Assembly (NCBI RefSeq): GCF_031846565.1
Contig: NZ_JAVRHL010000001.1
Span: forward strand, 496,001-560,000
Length of the DNA: 64,000 nucleotides
Source of the DNA: Tropicimonas_B omnivorans
GTDB taxonomy: Bacteria > Pseudomonadota > Alphaproteobacteria > Rhodobacterales > Rhodobacteraceae
Direction of reading: 5' to 3'
Positions 43,923 to 53,217 of the stretch are shown here, in pieces. The translations under genes and the position numbers were made by a program. The stretch's first letter is position 1, and each line of letters starts with the position of its first letter. The notes under the pieces were generated by a model. The model made no database searches and was not told where the DNA came from. It worked only from the letters and a program-made list of their open reading frames with translations.

Positions 43923-46463
43923 TCAGGCGAGCGTTCGCTCGACCTCTTCGCGCTCGAAGATCTCGATGACATCGCCCGGGCGGATGTCCTCGTAGTTCTC
44001 GAAGGCCATGCCGCATTCCTGGCCGGACTGGACCTCGGCGACCTCGTCCTTGAACCGCTTGAGCGTCTTGAGGTTGCCTTCGTGGATCACGACGTTGTCC
44101 CGCAGCAGACGGACACCGGCAGCGCGGCGGGCGTTGCCCTCGGTCACGAGACAGCCGGCAACCTTGCCGACGTTCGACACCTTGAACACTTCGCGGATCT
44201 CCGCGTAGCCGATGAAGTGCTCCCGAACCTCGGCGGACAGAAGGCCCGATGCAGCGGCTTTCACGTCGTCCACGAGGTCGTAGATCACGCTGTAGTAGCG
44301 GATCTCCACGCCCTTCTGGTTCGCCGTGTTCCGCGCCGATGCGTTGGCACGGACGTTGAAGCCGATGACCGGAGCGCCGGACGCTTCGGCAAGGCCGACA
44401 TCCGTCTCGGTGATCGCGCCGACACCGGAATGCAGCACGCGGACGCGAACCTCGTCGTTGCCGATCTTCTCCATCGCCTGGACGATCGCCTCGGCAGAGC
44501 CCTGAACGTCCGCCTTCACGAGGATCGGAAGTTCGGAGACGTTCTGATCCGCCTTGGCCTTGGCCATCAGCTGATCGAGCGTCGTGGCTGCGCCGGCTGC
44601 GGCGCGCTTGTCCTTCGCGGCCTTCTGGCGGTACTCGGCGATTTCGCGGGCCTGCGCTTCGGTCTCGACGACGTTGAGAACGTCGCCCGCCTCGGGCGTG
44701 CCGTTGAGGCCGAGAACTTCGACAGGGACGGAGGGACCGGCCTGATCGACACGGTCGCCCGAGTCGTCGATCAGCGCCCGCACCTTGCCCCACTGCTCGC
44801 CGACGACGAAGATGTCACCGCGCTTCAGCGTGCCGTTCTGGACGAGAACCGTGGCAACCGGGCCGCGACCGACGTCGAGTTGCGCCTCGATCACCGCACC
44901 GGATGCGTTCCGGTTCGGATTCGCCTTCAGTTCGAGGAGTTCCGCCTGGAGGGAGATCGCCTCGAGAAGAGCGTCGAGACCCTGCCCGGAGATCGCCGAG
45001 ACTTCCACGTCCTGAACATCGCCGGACATCTTCTCGACGATCACCTCGTGCTGGAGCAGATCCGTGCGGACCTTGTCCGGCGTCGCATCGTATTTGTCGA
45101 TCTTGTTGATCGCCACGATCATCGGAACGCCGGCCGCTTTCGCATGATGGATCGCCTCGATGGTCTGCGGCATGACCGCATCGTCCGCGGCGACAACCAG
45201 GACCACGATATCCGTCACCTGCGCGCCACGGGCCCGCATGGAGGTGAAGGCGGCGTGGCCCGGCGTGTCGAGGAAGGTCAGCGTCGTGCCATTGTCGGCT
45301 TTCACCTGGTAGGCGCCGATATGCTGGGTGATGCCGCCGGCTTCGCCGGAGACGACCTTCTCACTGCGGATGGCGTCGAGGAGCGACGTCTTGCCGTGAT
45401 CGACGTGGCCCATCACGGTGATGACGGGCGCACGCGGCTGGAGTTCCTCGGCCTTGTCGTCGACCGAGTGCAGCACGTCTTCGACGTCCGAATCGGACAC
45501 CCGCTGCGAGCGGTGGCCGAAATCTTCGATGATGAGCTCGGCCGTATCGGCGTCGATCGTCTGGTTCTGGGTCGCCATGATGCCGTTCTGCATCAGCGCC
45601 TTGACCACATCGGACACGCGTTCGGCCATGCGGTTCGCGAGTTCGGAGACGACGATCGCCTCGGGGAGCCTCACCTCGCGCACGACCTTTTCGCGCGCCT
45701 CGTTCTGGCCCATCGCCTTCTGGCGCGCACGTTCCTGCTTCCGCTTCATCTGGGCGAGGGAGCGTTGCCGCCCGCCCTCGTTCCCGGACAGAGCCTGGTT
45801 CAGGGTGAGCTTGCCGGACCGGCGGTCGCCCTTTTCGCCGCCCTTGCCGCTTTTCTGATCGCGGTCGCGGCGATCGTCGCGGTCCGTCTTGCGGGGTCCC
45901 GTGGCGCCGCCCTTGGCAGCCCGGCCCTGAGCGGCCTCCGCATCGGCGGGGCTGGCAGCGGCGGCGGAACTGGGTGCGGCGGATGCGGCCGGCTTCGCGC
46001 TCGCTTCCTTGGCGCGGCGCTTCTCGGCTTCCGCTTCCTGGCGCGCGCGCTCTTCGGCCTCGGCTTTCGCCTTCAGCGCCTCTTCGCGCTCGCGCTCTTC
46101 GCGTTCCTTGGCCTCGGCTTCATCGCGGCGACGCTGGCGTTCTTCGTCGCGCGCCTTCTCCTCGGCGGCGCGGCGCTCAGCATCTTCGGACTCGCGCGCC
46201 TTGGCGGCGGCGAGTGCCTTCATGCGGCGTTCCATCTCCGCGTCGGAAATGCCAGCGGGACGGCGCGAGGGATCGCCCGCGGGAGCAGGGCCGGCACCGC
46301 CGGTCTTCCCTCCGGGCGCGCCGGGCTTGGGAACCACGACCCGCTTGCGCTTCGTCTCGACGACCACGTTCTTCGTGCGGCCATGGCTGAAGCTCTGCTT
46401 CACTTGCCCCGACCGGGGTCCACTACGCAGTCCGAGTGTCTTCTTGCCGTCATTCTCGCTCAT
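43923..46463 (-). CDS. infB: Translation initiation factor IF-2
   Basis: This GTPase of about 846 residues brings initiator tRNA to the ribosome. A long, charged N-terminal region (K/R/E/A-rich repeats, about 60-230) precedes the IF2_N motif (VREVRLPEAIVVSELANRMA). The G-domain follows (VMGHVDHGKTSLLDA, DTPGHAAFTSMRARG, NKIDKYDA). C-terminal domains end with RPGDVIEIFEREEVERTLA. The start is ambiguous: ATG 46463 gives the usual family beginning (MSENDGKKTLGLR), and ATG 46472 is closer to an AAGGA site. Its 5' end overlaps ylxR by 14 bases or more, so translation may be coupled. Confidence 0.96.
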   Translation of the reverse strand: MSENDGKKTLGLRSGPRSGQVKQSFSHGRTKNVVVETKRKRVVVPKPGAPGGKTGGAGPAPAGDPSRRPAGISDAEMERRMKALAAAKARESEDAERRAAEEKARDEERQRRRDEAEAKEREEREREEALKAKAEAEERARQEAEAEKRRAKEASAKPAASAAPSSAAAASPADAEAAQGRAAKGGATGPRKTDRDDRRDRDQKSGKGGEKGDRRSGKLTLNQALSGNEGGRQRSLAQMKRKQERARQKAMGQNEAREKVVREVRLPEAIVVSELANRMAERVSDVVKALMQNGIMATQNQTIDADTAELIIEDFGHRSQRVSDSDVEDVLHSVDDKAEELQPRAPVITVMGHVDHGKTSLLDAIRSEKVVSGEAGGITQHIGAYQVKADNGTTLTFLDTPGHAAFTSMRARGAQVTDIVVLVVAADDAVMPQTIEAIHHAKAAGVPMIVAINKIDKYDATPDKVRTDLLQHEVIVEKMSGDVQDVEVSAISGQGLDALLEAISLQAELLELKANPNRNASGAVIEAQLDVGRGPVATVLVQNGTLKRGDIFVVGEQWGKVRALIDDSGDRVDQAGPSVPVEVLGLNGTPEAGDVLNVVETEAQAREIAEYRQKAAKDKRAAAGAATTLDQLMAKAKADQNVSELPILVKADVQGSAEAIVQAMEKIGNDEVRVRVLHSGVGAITETDVGLAEASGAPVIGFNVRANASARNTANQKGVEIRYYSVIYDLVDDVKAAASGLLSAEVREHFIGYAEIREVFKVSNVGKVAGCLVTEGNARRAAGVRLLRDNVVIHEGNLKTLKRFKDEVAEVQSGQECGMAFENYEDIRPGDVIEIFEREEVERTLA

Positions 46464-47094
46464 GCGATCCATTCGTCCTTTCCGGAGCATCGGCTCCGTG
46501 ATCTTGGCGCAGACCGGATAGCCTCGAGGCGTCTTCTACAATACGCCTGGCGAGTCCGCCAGCGGCCAGCGCGGCGTGTATTGCATGGTCCCGGCCAAAG
46601 GACAAACCCAATTCCCGGGCCGTCAGGCAGCCGATCGACCGACCCATCTCCGGTCCGGCGCGGAGTTTCGTCTTGCCCCGCTCGGACCCGTCAGAGGCCT
46701 GGATCAGGACCCGGGCGCGGCCGGTCTCGATCCATCCCTTCACTTTCTCGTATCCGCAGACCGCGTGTCCGGCCTTCCGGGCCATCGACAGCAGGTCCAC
46801 CACCCGGGCGGCCATCAGCGCCTCGACCCGCTCCGGCAGGTCTGCCGGGGCCGTGACGGGCGCCTTGGCCGATCGGGCAAAGGCCTTCTTCTTCACCGCG
46901 AGCCGCAGCGCGGTCAGGTCCGCGGTGATCCAGATGCCCCGGCCGGGCAACTTGCCGGCCAGGTCGGGTACCGCTTCGTCTTCGGGACCGACGACGAAGC
47001 GGATCATCTCCGAGATCGGAAGGGTGTTGCCCGTCGCGGCGCAGCGCCGTTCGGGGATTCCATCCCGGTCCTTGTCGCGACCACCTCTACTCAT
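46450..47094 (-). CDS. ylxR: YlxR-type RNA-binding protein fused to an L7Ae-like domain
   Basis: In this 214-residue protein, residues about 10-85 are the YlxR/DUF448 domain (RRCAATGNTLPISEMIRFVV and KLPGRGIWI). Residues about 90-180 resemble a ribosomal L7Ae/L30e fold (VVDLLSMARKAGHAVCGYEK). This two-domain form is usual in alphaproteobacteria; Gram-positive bacteria carry two separate genes. GGAGG 8 nt before the ATG at 47094 sets the start. It lies between nusA and infB and probably has an RNA-related regulatory role; the exact function is unsettled. Confidence 0.92.
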   Translation of the reverse strand: MSRGGRDKDRDGIPERRCAATGNTLPISEMIRFVVGPEDEAVPDLAGKLPGRGIWITADLTALRLAVKKKAFARSAKAPVTAPADLPERVEALMAARVVDLLSMARKAGHAVCGYEKVKGWIETGRARVLIQASDGSERGKTKLRAGPEMGRSIGCLTARELGLSFGRDHAIHAALAAGGLARRIVEDASRLSGLRQDHGADAPERTNGSHERE

Positions 47095-47116
47095 CGTCCG
47101 GACCTCCCGAGGCCGA

Positions 47117-48757
47117 TCAGGCCCCGGTCTCTCCGTCACTCGCCTCTTCGGCCTCCGCGTCGCCTTCTTCGCCCTCGTCCTCGGCGCTTCCCGCCAGTTC
47201 CTCGGGATCGACCCAGCCGAGCTGGACCCGGGCGGTCATCACGAGATCCTGAGCCTCGGCGAGAGAGAGGCCGAAGGGTTCGAGGACGCCGTCGTCCTTG
47301 ACGCGCTCTCCGTTGGTCGTCGTCCAGCCGCCGGCAAGTTCCCAGTCGGCGCAGGTGGCGAAGTCCTCGAGGGACTTCACGTCGTCCTTGGCGAGCGCCT
47401 CGATCATTTGGGGCGTGAGGCCGGCAAAATCAATGAGGGACTGTTCGACACCGAGTTCGCGCGCGGCTTCGAGTGCCTTGCGGTTCTGTTCCTCGAGATA
47501 GTCACGGGCGCGGGCCTGGAGTTCTTCGGCAGTGCCGTCGTCCACGCCATCGATGACGAGAAGCTCGTCCAGCTCGACATAGGCGACTTCCTCGAGGTTC
47601 GTGAACCCTTCGGCGACGAGAAGCTGGGCGAAGAATTCGTCGAGGTCCAGCGTATCCATGAAGAGCTGCGTGCGGCTCTCGAACTCGGCCTGACGACGCT
47701 GGCTCTCCTCCTCCTCGGTGAGGATGTCGATGTCGAGGCCGGTAAGCTGCGAGGCGAGGCGCACGTTCTGGCCGCGGCGACCGATGGCGAGCGACAGCTG
47801 CTCGTCCGGCACGACGACCTCGATGCGCTCGGCTTCCTCGTCCAGAACGACCTTGGAGACCTCGGCCGGCTGAAGCGCGTTCACCAGGAACGTCGGCAGG
47901 TCCTCGTTCCAGGGGATGATGTCGATCTTCTCGCCCTGAAGTTCGTTCACCACGGCCTGGACGCGGCTGCCCCTCATGCCGACGCAGGCGCCGACAGGGT
48001 CGATGGAGCTGTCATAGGAGATGACGCCGATCTTCGCGCGGGAGCCGGGATCGCGGGCCACGGCCTTGATCTCGATGATGCCGTCGTAGATCTCGGGCAC
48101 TTCCATCTTGAACAGCTCGGACATGAACTCGGGCGCCGTCCGGGAAAGGAAGATCTGCGGGCCGCGCACTTCGCGACGCACGTCCTTCACGAAACAGCGG
48201 ATGCGATCGCCGATGCGGTAGGCCTCGCGGCCGATCTTCTCGTTGCGGCGCAGGATGCCTTCGCCACGGCCGATATCGACGATGACGTTGCCGTATTCCT
48301 CGCGCTTCACCTGGCCGTTGATGATCGTTCCGACGCGGTCCTTGAACTCCTCGAACTGCCGATCGCGCTCGGCCTCGCGGACCTTCTGCAGGATCACCTG
48401 CTTGGCCGACTGGGCGGCGATCCGGCCCATCTCGACGGGCGGGACCTCGTCGCGGATCTCGTCGCCGACCTTGGGGTCTGAGAGATGCTGGCGCGCCTGC
48501 TCGACGGTCAGCTCGGCCTGGTAGTTCTCCAGCTCCTCGTCCTCGACCACGGTGCGCACGCGCGTGAAGGTCGCCCGGCCGGTGCGGCGGTCGATCGAGA
48601 CGCGGATATCCATTTCGGCGCCGTAGCGGGACTTCGCGGCGCGCGCGAGGCTCTCCTCCATCGCGTCCACGACGAGGCCCGGATCGATCATCTTCTCGCG
48701 AGCGACGGCCTCGGCGGTCTGCAACAGTTCAAGCTGGTTGGCGGAGGTGATCGCCAT
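47117..48757 (-). CDS. nusA: Transcription termination/antitermination factor NusA
   Basis: This 546-residue RNA polymerase-binding protein has the N-terminal domain (about 1-125), the S1 domain, two KH domains (ACVGMRGSRVQAVVNELQGEK, QLSLAIGRRGQNVRLASQLTG) and C-terminal acidic repeats (EEVAYVELDEL). It ends in a Glu/Asp/Ala-rich tail that makes it longer than the E. coli protein. It modulates pausing, intrinsic termination and antitermination. It follows rimP by 3 bases and precedes ylxR and infB in one operon. NusA autoregulates its operon in E. coli; the leader terminator here could serve that purpose. Confidence 0.97.
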   Translation of the reverse strand: MAITSANQLELLQTAEAVAREKMIDPGLVVDAMEESLARAAKSRYGAEMDIRVSIDRRTGRATFTRVRTVVEDEELENYQAELTVEQARQHLSDPKVGDEIRDEVPPVEMGRIAAQSAKQVILQKVREAERDRQFEEFKDRVGTIINGQVKREEYGNVIVDIGRGEGILRRNEKIGREAYRIGDRIRCFVKDVRREVRGPQIFLSRTAPEFMSELFKMEVPEIYDGIIEIKAVARDPGSRAKIGVISYDSSIDPVGACVGMRGSRVQAVVNELQGEKIDIIPWNEDLPTFLVNALQPAEVSKVVLDEEAERIEVVVPDEQLSLAIGRRGQNVRLASQLTGLDIDILTEEEESQRRQAEFESRTQLFMDTLDLDEFFAQLLVAEGFTNLEEVAYVELDELLVIDGVDDGTAEELQARARDYLEEQNRKALEAARELGVEQSLIDFAGLTPQMIEALAKDDVKSLEDFATCADWELAGGWTTTNGERVKDDGVLEPFGLSLAEAQDLVMTARVQLGWVDPEELAGSAEDEGEEGDAEAEEASDGETGA

Positions 48758-48760
48758 CTG

Positions 48761-49381
48761 TCAGTGCTCCTTCGCTTCGCCGCGCGGGGCGGTTTCGTCA
48801 CCCTCTTCGGGCAGTTCGGTTATGACTTCGTCGTACTGGGCCTCGTCGATCTGGCCCGTCTCCTTGCGGCTCTTCAGGACATCGCGAATCAGCTCGTCGG
48901 TGAGGACGAGCTTGGCGTCCGAAAGCCAGTCGAACTGCAGGCCGATCACGACCTCGCCGTCCGTGTTGTCCTCGATCTCCACAAGAACTTCCGACCCTTC
49001 GGTGCCCTGCAGCGTGCCCTTGAAGCGGCGGCGCCCGTCGATCAGCTCGGTCGTCTCGAGCTTGGCCTCGTACCCCTGCCAGTCGTCGAAATCCTTGAGC
49101 CGGGTCAGGGGGCGGTCGATCCCGGGGGAGGACACTTCGAGCGTGTAGGTGTCCTCGATGGGGTCTTCCACGTCCAGCGTGGCCGAAACCATGGTGGAAA
49201 TCTCGCCGCACTCGTCGACCTCGATTCCCCCGTCCGGTCGCTGCGCCATGATCTGAAGCGTCTTGGATTTGCCGGACATCAGGCGCACGCGCACCAACTC
49301 GAACCCCATCCCCTCGATCACCGGGGTGAGGATCTCGGCCAGGCGGCTGTCGATATTGGTCTTGGCGATCAGGTCGGTCAT
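48761..49381 (-). CDS. rimP: Ribosome maturation factor RimP
   Basis: This 206-residue protein assists 30S subunit assembly. It contains the family's LTPVIEGMGFELVRVRLMSG N-terminal strand, IEVDECGEISTMVSATLDVE, and YTLEVSSPGIDRPLTRLKDF. A C-terminal SH3-like domain and an acidic extension follow, so it is longer than the E. coli protein (about 150). The start at 49381 opens the conserved part; a longer frame to 49525 would include the leader hairpin and is rejected. It is first in the operon with nusA, ylxR and infB. Confidence 0.95.
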   Translation of the reverse strand: MTDLIAKTNIDSRLAEILTPVIEGMGFELVRVRLMSGKSKTLQIMAQRPDGGIEVDECGEISTMVSATLDVEDPIEDTYTLEVSSPGIDRPLTRLKDFDDWQGYEAKLETTELIDGRRRFKGTLQGTEGSEVLVEIEDNTDGEVVIGLQFDWLSDAKLVLTDELIRDVLKSRKETGQIDEAQYDEVITELPEEGDETAPRGEAKEH

Positions 49382-49418
49382 GGTGGTCCCAGTGATCCTG
49401 CGGGTGGGCGCAAGGCAC

Positions 49419-49442
49419 AAAAAAACGGGCCAGCGGCCCGTT
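49419..49442 (-). terminator. Terminator hairpin inside the rimP leader (possible attenuator)
   Basis: An 8-bp stem (49424-49431 with 49435-49442, AACGGGCC and its complement) has a 3-nt loop. On the minus strand it is followed by a T7 run (49425-49419). It stands between the candidate promoter at 49497-49525 and the rimP start at 49381, so a transcript from that promoter would meet it after about 50-70 nt. Confidence 0.75.
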
Positions 49443-49496
49443 CGTGTGTGCCGGTGGTGCCGAGGTTTGGAAGCCCGACATCCGCTGTTGATGCGG

Positions 49497-49525
49497 GATA
49501 TAGAAGCGCCGGGCGGGAAATGCAA
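49497..49525 (-). promoter_or_regulatory. Candidate promoter for rimP-nusA-ylxR-infB
   Basis: On the minus strand TTGCAT (49525-49520) is followed after exactly 17 bases by TATATC (49502-49497). The boxes are fair matches to sigma-70 and the spacing is ideal. Transcription would start near 49490. Confidence 0.5.
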
Positions 49526-49591
49526 GCTCGCGGGTGGATCGGAGCCGCCTCGTGGGGCGGCCGTCGGCGCGCCCGCGCCGACGGTGCGCCG

Positions 49592-51379
49592 CTACCGTCC
49601 AACCGCGTAGGCCTGCATCAGGCGCGGCGTCGCGGCGGCCCGGAGCATCCCGTCCGGCTCCCGCAGAGCACAGGTCAGCCGTCCGATGGACCATGGCGGC
49701 GTCACGGTGACACGGTGGCCCCGCCGCTTCAGCTCCTCGATCACGTCCTCGCCGGCGGACGGCTCGATCAGCATGGCGCCGGGCTTGGCGTGGCGCGGGT
49801 AGAAGGAGGCGGTGAAGTGTTGCGTGTGAAAGAGCGGCGCATCGATTCCCTCCTGGAGACCGAGGCCGTGATGCACGAATCGCAGGAACCAGATGAGCTG
49901 CCATTGATCCTGCTGGTCTCCGCCGGGTGTGCCGAGGGCGAGGCGGCGTCCGTCCTTCTCCGCCAGCGTGGGCGTCAGCGTCGTGCGCGGGCGGGTGCCG
50001 GGACGCAAGGAGGTGTTCAGCCCCTCTTCCAGCCAGAACATCTGCGCGCGGCTGTTGAGCGCGAACCCGAGGCCGGGGATGACCGGTGAGGATTGCAGCC
50101 ACCCGCCGGACGGCGTGGCTGACACGGCATTGCCCCAGCGGTCGATGATGTCGATGTGCACGGTGTCGCCGCTCTTGGGTGCGAGATGTGCCATCGTCGG
50201 TTCGGCAGCCACCGGGCCGGTGACGCCGAAATCGTCCGCCGCGCGCGCTATGGCGGCATCGGCGAGGTGCTCGTAGCCCTCGATCCGCCCCGGTCGCTGG
50301 TCGAGGGACGCTTCTTCGCCGATCAGCTTGGCGCGCTCGGCGTTGTAGGCGTCCGACAGCAGCGTCGCCATCGGAACGTCGACTGCATCCGGATCGCCGT
50401 AGAAGGCTTCGCGGTCCGCATAGGCGAGTTTCATGGCCTCGACGACGGTGTGGACGAACTCGGCGCCCATCGGGTCCATCTCGCCGATCCGCGTGTGCTT
50501 CAGGATCGCGAGCGCCTGGAGAAGGACCGGCCCCTGTCCCCACGGCCCGGTCTTGTGCAGGGTCCAGCCCTCGTAGTCGTAGCTTAGCGGCGCCTCGAAG
50601 CTCGCGCGCCACTGCGACATGTCCTCGCGCGCCAGAACCGCCCCGTAGGTGCCGCCGGTATTGTCCGCGACCTCGGCGCCGTCCAGGTAGTCGAAGATCG
50701 CATCGGCAACGAACCCCTCGCGAAAGGCCTGTCGTGCAGCCTCGATCCCGTCCGTGCGCTCGCCGGCGTCATCGGCGATGGCGGCGAGGCGGTCGTAGGT
50801 GCTCGCAAGCTGCGGGTTGCGGAATATCGCGTGAGGCTCCGGCACCTTGCCTTCCGGCGTCCATACCTCGGCGGAGGTCGGCCAGCTCTCCGCGATGAAC
50901 GCGGCGACGTTCTCGATGGCGGTCACGACGTTCGGCAGGATCGGATGGCCGTCCCGTGCATAGTCGATCGCGGGCTGCATAACCTCCCGCACGCTGAGGG
51001 TGCCGTGCTCCGCGAGCATCGCCATCCAGCCGTCGAACGCGCCCGGAACGACGGTGGACAGAAGGCCGGAGCCCGGAATGATCCGGAGGCCCTTTTCCTT
51101 GTAATGCGCGATGGTCGCGGCAGCGGGCACGACCCCTTGTGCGCACAGAACGCGGGTCTCACCCGCCTCGGCATCGTGGAGGATCGCCGGCAGATCGCCC
51201 GCCGGCCCGTTGAGATGCGGCTCCACCACCTGCAGGACGAGCCCGGTCGCGACGGCGGCGTCAAAGGCGTTGCCGCCCTTCTCGAGAATGCCGAACCCCA
51301 CCGCGGAGGCGATCCAGTGCGTGGAGGCGACGACGCCGAAGCTGCCCCGGATCTCGGGCCGCGTGGTGAATGTCTGCAT
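49592..51379 (-). CDS. Gamma-glutamyltransferase family protein (Ntn hydrolase), no signal peptide
   Basis: This 595-residue GGT-family enzyme is cleaved by its own Thr nucleophile, here probably T406 in PKSGDTVHIDIID, into large and small subunits. GGNAFDAAVATGLVLQVVEP, PGAFDGWMAML, GGWLQSSPVIPGLGFALNSRAQMF and RPRTTLTPTL are family segments. The usual TTH motif is changed to TVH, and no signal peptide is seen. It may therefore be a cytoplasmic GGT-like hydrolase or acylase rather than the periplasmic glutathione enzyme. AAGGA precedes the ATG by 8 nt. It is 12 bases downstream of pip in one probable operon. Confidence 0.88.
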   Translation of the reverse strand: MQTFTTRPEIRGSFGVVASTHWIASAVGFGILEKGGNAFDAAVATGLVLQVVEPHLNGPAGDLPAILHDAEAGETRVLCAQGVVPAAATIAHYKEKGLRIIPGSGLLSTVVPGAFDGWMAMLAEHGTLSVREVMQPAIDYARDGHPILPNVVTAIENVAAFIAESWPTSAEVWTPEGKVPEPHAIFRNPQLASTYDRLAAIADDAGERTDGIEAARQAFREGFVADAIFDYLDGAEVADNTGGTYGAVLAREDMSQWRASFEAPLSYDYEGWTLHKTGPWGQGPVLLQALAILKHTRIGEMDPMGAEFVHTVVEAMKLAYADREAFYGDPDAVDVPMATLLSDAYNAERAKLIGEEASLDQRPGRIEGYEHLADAAIARAADDFGVTGPVAAEPTMAHLAPKSGDTVHIDIIDRWGNAVSATPSGGWLQSSPVIPGLGFALNSRAQMFWLEEGLNTSLRPGTRPRTTLTPTLAEKDGRRLALGTPGGDQQDQWQLIWFLRFVHHGLGLQEGIDAPLFHTQHFTASFYPRHAKPGAMLIEPSAGEDVIEELKRRGHRVTVTPPWSIGRLTCALREPDGMLRAAATPRLMQAYAVGR

Positions 51380-51391
51380 GGGAGGCGTCCT

Positions 51392-52384
51392 TCAGAAACC
51401 GAGCTTGATGGCGGACCGCGCGATGGCCCGCGTCGTGCGGACGAGTTCGGCGGAAATCGTGGGTTCGCTGAGCGCATGGCCCGCCATCGGTGCCATCCTG
51501 AGCTCACCGCGGGACCAGCGCTCCGTCAGCCGCCACGCGCTGATCGGAGGGCAGATCATGTCGTACCGACCCTGAACCACCGTTCCCGGGATGTGGGAGA
51601 TGAGCGGCATGTCTTCGAGGATCTGCCCGTCCCGCTCCAGGAACCCGCGGTTGACGAAGTAGTGGTTCTCCAGCCGCGCAAAGGCACGGGCGTAGTCCGC
51701 CGGCGCCTCGCCGCCCGGCCCGTCATTCTCGATGGAGGCGAGCGCGTTCTCCCAGGAGGCCCAAGCGCGGGCGAAGCGTGTCTCGGTCGGGATATCCCCC
51801 GAGAAGAGCCGGGTGTGGAAGGCCTCGATGACGTTCCCGCGCTCTTCCTCCGGCAGGAGGCCGACGAAGCGCGACCAATGGTCCGGAAAGAAGCGGGCGG
51901 CGCCACCCCCGCCGTAGAACCAGTCCAGCTCCCCTTGCGTCATCAGGAATACGCCGCGGAGCGCGAGGTAGGCGGTGCGATCCGGATGGGCCTGCGCATA
52001 GACCAGCGCCAGCGTCGCCCCCCAGCTTCCGCCGAATAGCACCCAGCGATCGATGCCGAGTGTCTGCCGGATCATCTCCGCGTCGGCGACGAGGTGATGG
52101 GTGGTGTTGTTCTCCACGCCGGCATGGGGCCGGGAGCGGCCGCATCCGCGCTGATCGAACAGGATTATGCGGAATTCCTTCGGATCGAAATAGCGGCGCA
52201 TCGCGGGGCTGCACCCGCCTCCCGGCCCCCCGTGAAAGACGACCACCGGGATCCCGAGGGGGTTCCCGCATTGCTCGACATAGATTCGATGACCGTCGCC
52301 CACGTCCAGCATGCGCTGGTCGTAGGGGTCGATAGGGGGATAGAGATATCCCGATGCGTTGCGACTGCGCGAGACCTGCTCCAT
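51392..52384 (-). CDS. pip: Proline iminopeptidase
   Basis: This 330-residue alpha/beta hydrolase removes N-terminal proline from peptides (family S33). The oxyanion segment HGGPGGGCSP is at 51-60. The nucleophile is S120 in FGGSWGATLAL. GRYDMICPP carries the probable catalytic Asp, and MAGHALSEP the catalytic His. DQRGCGRSRPH and NNTTHHLVADAE are typical of the bacterial enzyme. It starts at ATG 52384 and is divergent from ubiG. With the downstream GGT-like gene it suggests peptide or gamma-glutamyl compound breakdown. Confidence 0.93.
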   Translation of the reverse strand: MEQVSRSRNASGYLYPPIDPYDQRMLDVGDGHRIYVEQCGNPLGIPVVVFHGGPGGGCSPAMRRYFDPKEFRIILFDQRGCGRSRPHAGVENNTTHHLVADAEMIRQTLGIDRWVLFGGSWGATLALVYAQAHPDRTAYLALRGVFLMTQGELDWFYGGGGAARFFPDHWSRFVGLLPEEERGNVIEAFHTRLFSGDIPTETRFARAWASWENALASIENDGPGGEAPADYARAFARLENHYFVNRGFLERDGQILEDMPLISHIPGTVVQGRYDMICPPISAWRLTERWSRGELRMAPMAGHALSEPTISAELVRTTRAIARSAIKLGF

Positions 52385-52464
52385 GTCGCACCTATATAGC
52401 GAGCGGGCCGCCGCTTCCACGCCCTTATCCTGCCCGATACGTCCCAATTGCCCCGGAGGACACC

Positions 52465-53217
52465 ATGACAACGACAATCGACGACGCCGAGATCGCGAAA
52501 TTCCAGGCGATGGCCGATGCGTGGTGGGACCCGAATGGAAAGTTCAAGCCGCTGCACATGCTGAACCCGTGCCGGCTGGACTACATCACCCGCCAGATCG
52601 CCGCCGAGTTCGGCCGGGACCTGTCGGATCCGCGGCCCTTCGCGGGTCTGCGCCTGCTCGATATCGGCTGCGGCGGGGGGCTCCTGTCCGAACCCATGGC
52701 GCGTCTGGGCGCGGACGTCGTGGGCGCGGATGCGGCGGAGCGCAACATTCCGGTGGCCCGCCTGCACGCGGAGCAGTCCGGCCTCGAGATCGACTATCGT
52801 CACACGTCGGCAGAGGCTCTGGCGGAGGCCGGCGAAGCGTTCGACGGCATTCTCAACATGGAGGTGGTGGAGCATGTGGCCAGCCCGCCGGCCTACCTGC
52901 GTGCCTGTCACGATCTGCTGAAGCCGGGCGGGCTGATGGTCTGCTCCACGCTCAACCGCAACGCCAAGAGTTTCGCCATGGCCATCGTCGGCGCCGAGCA
53001 CGTCATGCGCTGGCTGCCAAAGGGGACCCATGACTGGCGGAAGTTCATCACGCCGGACGAGCTCTTCGACCTTCTGTCCGGCGCCGGCCTGACGCCGGTG
53101 GACAAGACGGGGTTCGTCTTCAATCCCCTCGGCTGGTCCTGGTCGCTGTCCGAGCGGGACCTGTCGGTGAACTACGTCACGACCTCGCTTCGCCCCGAGG
53201 CGCCCGCTCAGGTATAG
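52465..53217 (+). CDS. ubiG: Ubiquinone biosynthesis O-methyltransferase
   Basis: This 250-residue class-I SAM methyltransferase carries out both O-methylations in ubiquinone synthesis. It begins with the UbiG-type FQAMADAWWDPNGKFKPLHM segment. The SAM site is LLDIGCGGGLLSEPMARLGA, followed by NMEVVEHVASP and STLNRNAKSFA. GGAGGA lies just upstream of the ATG. It is divergent from pip, and its last 10 bases overlap the convergent uppP gene (53208-53217). Confidence 0.95.
   Translation: MTTTIDDAEIAKFQAMADAWWDPNGKFKPLHMLNPCRLDYITRQIAAEFGRDLSDPRPFAGLRLLDIGCGGGLLSEPMARLGADVVGADAAERNIPVARLHAEQSGLEIDYRHTSAEALAEAGEAFDGILNMEVVEHVASPPAYLRACHDLLKPGGLMVCSTLNRNAKSFAMAIVGAEHVMRWLPKGTHDWRKFITPDELFDLLSGAGLTPVDKTGFVFNPLGWSWSLSERDLSVNYVTTSLRPEAPAQV

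Noticed and set aside
44082..46856. 924-residue open frame antisense to infB
   Set aside because: It covers the IF-2 gene and reads as its shadow, including the charged N-terminal region read in reverse.
49382..49525. N-terminal extension of rimP
   Set aside because: It would read through a promoter candidate and a terminator hairpin; the conserved RimP sequence begins at 49381.
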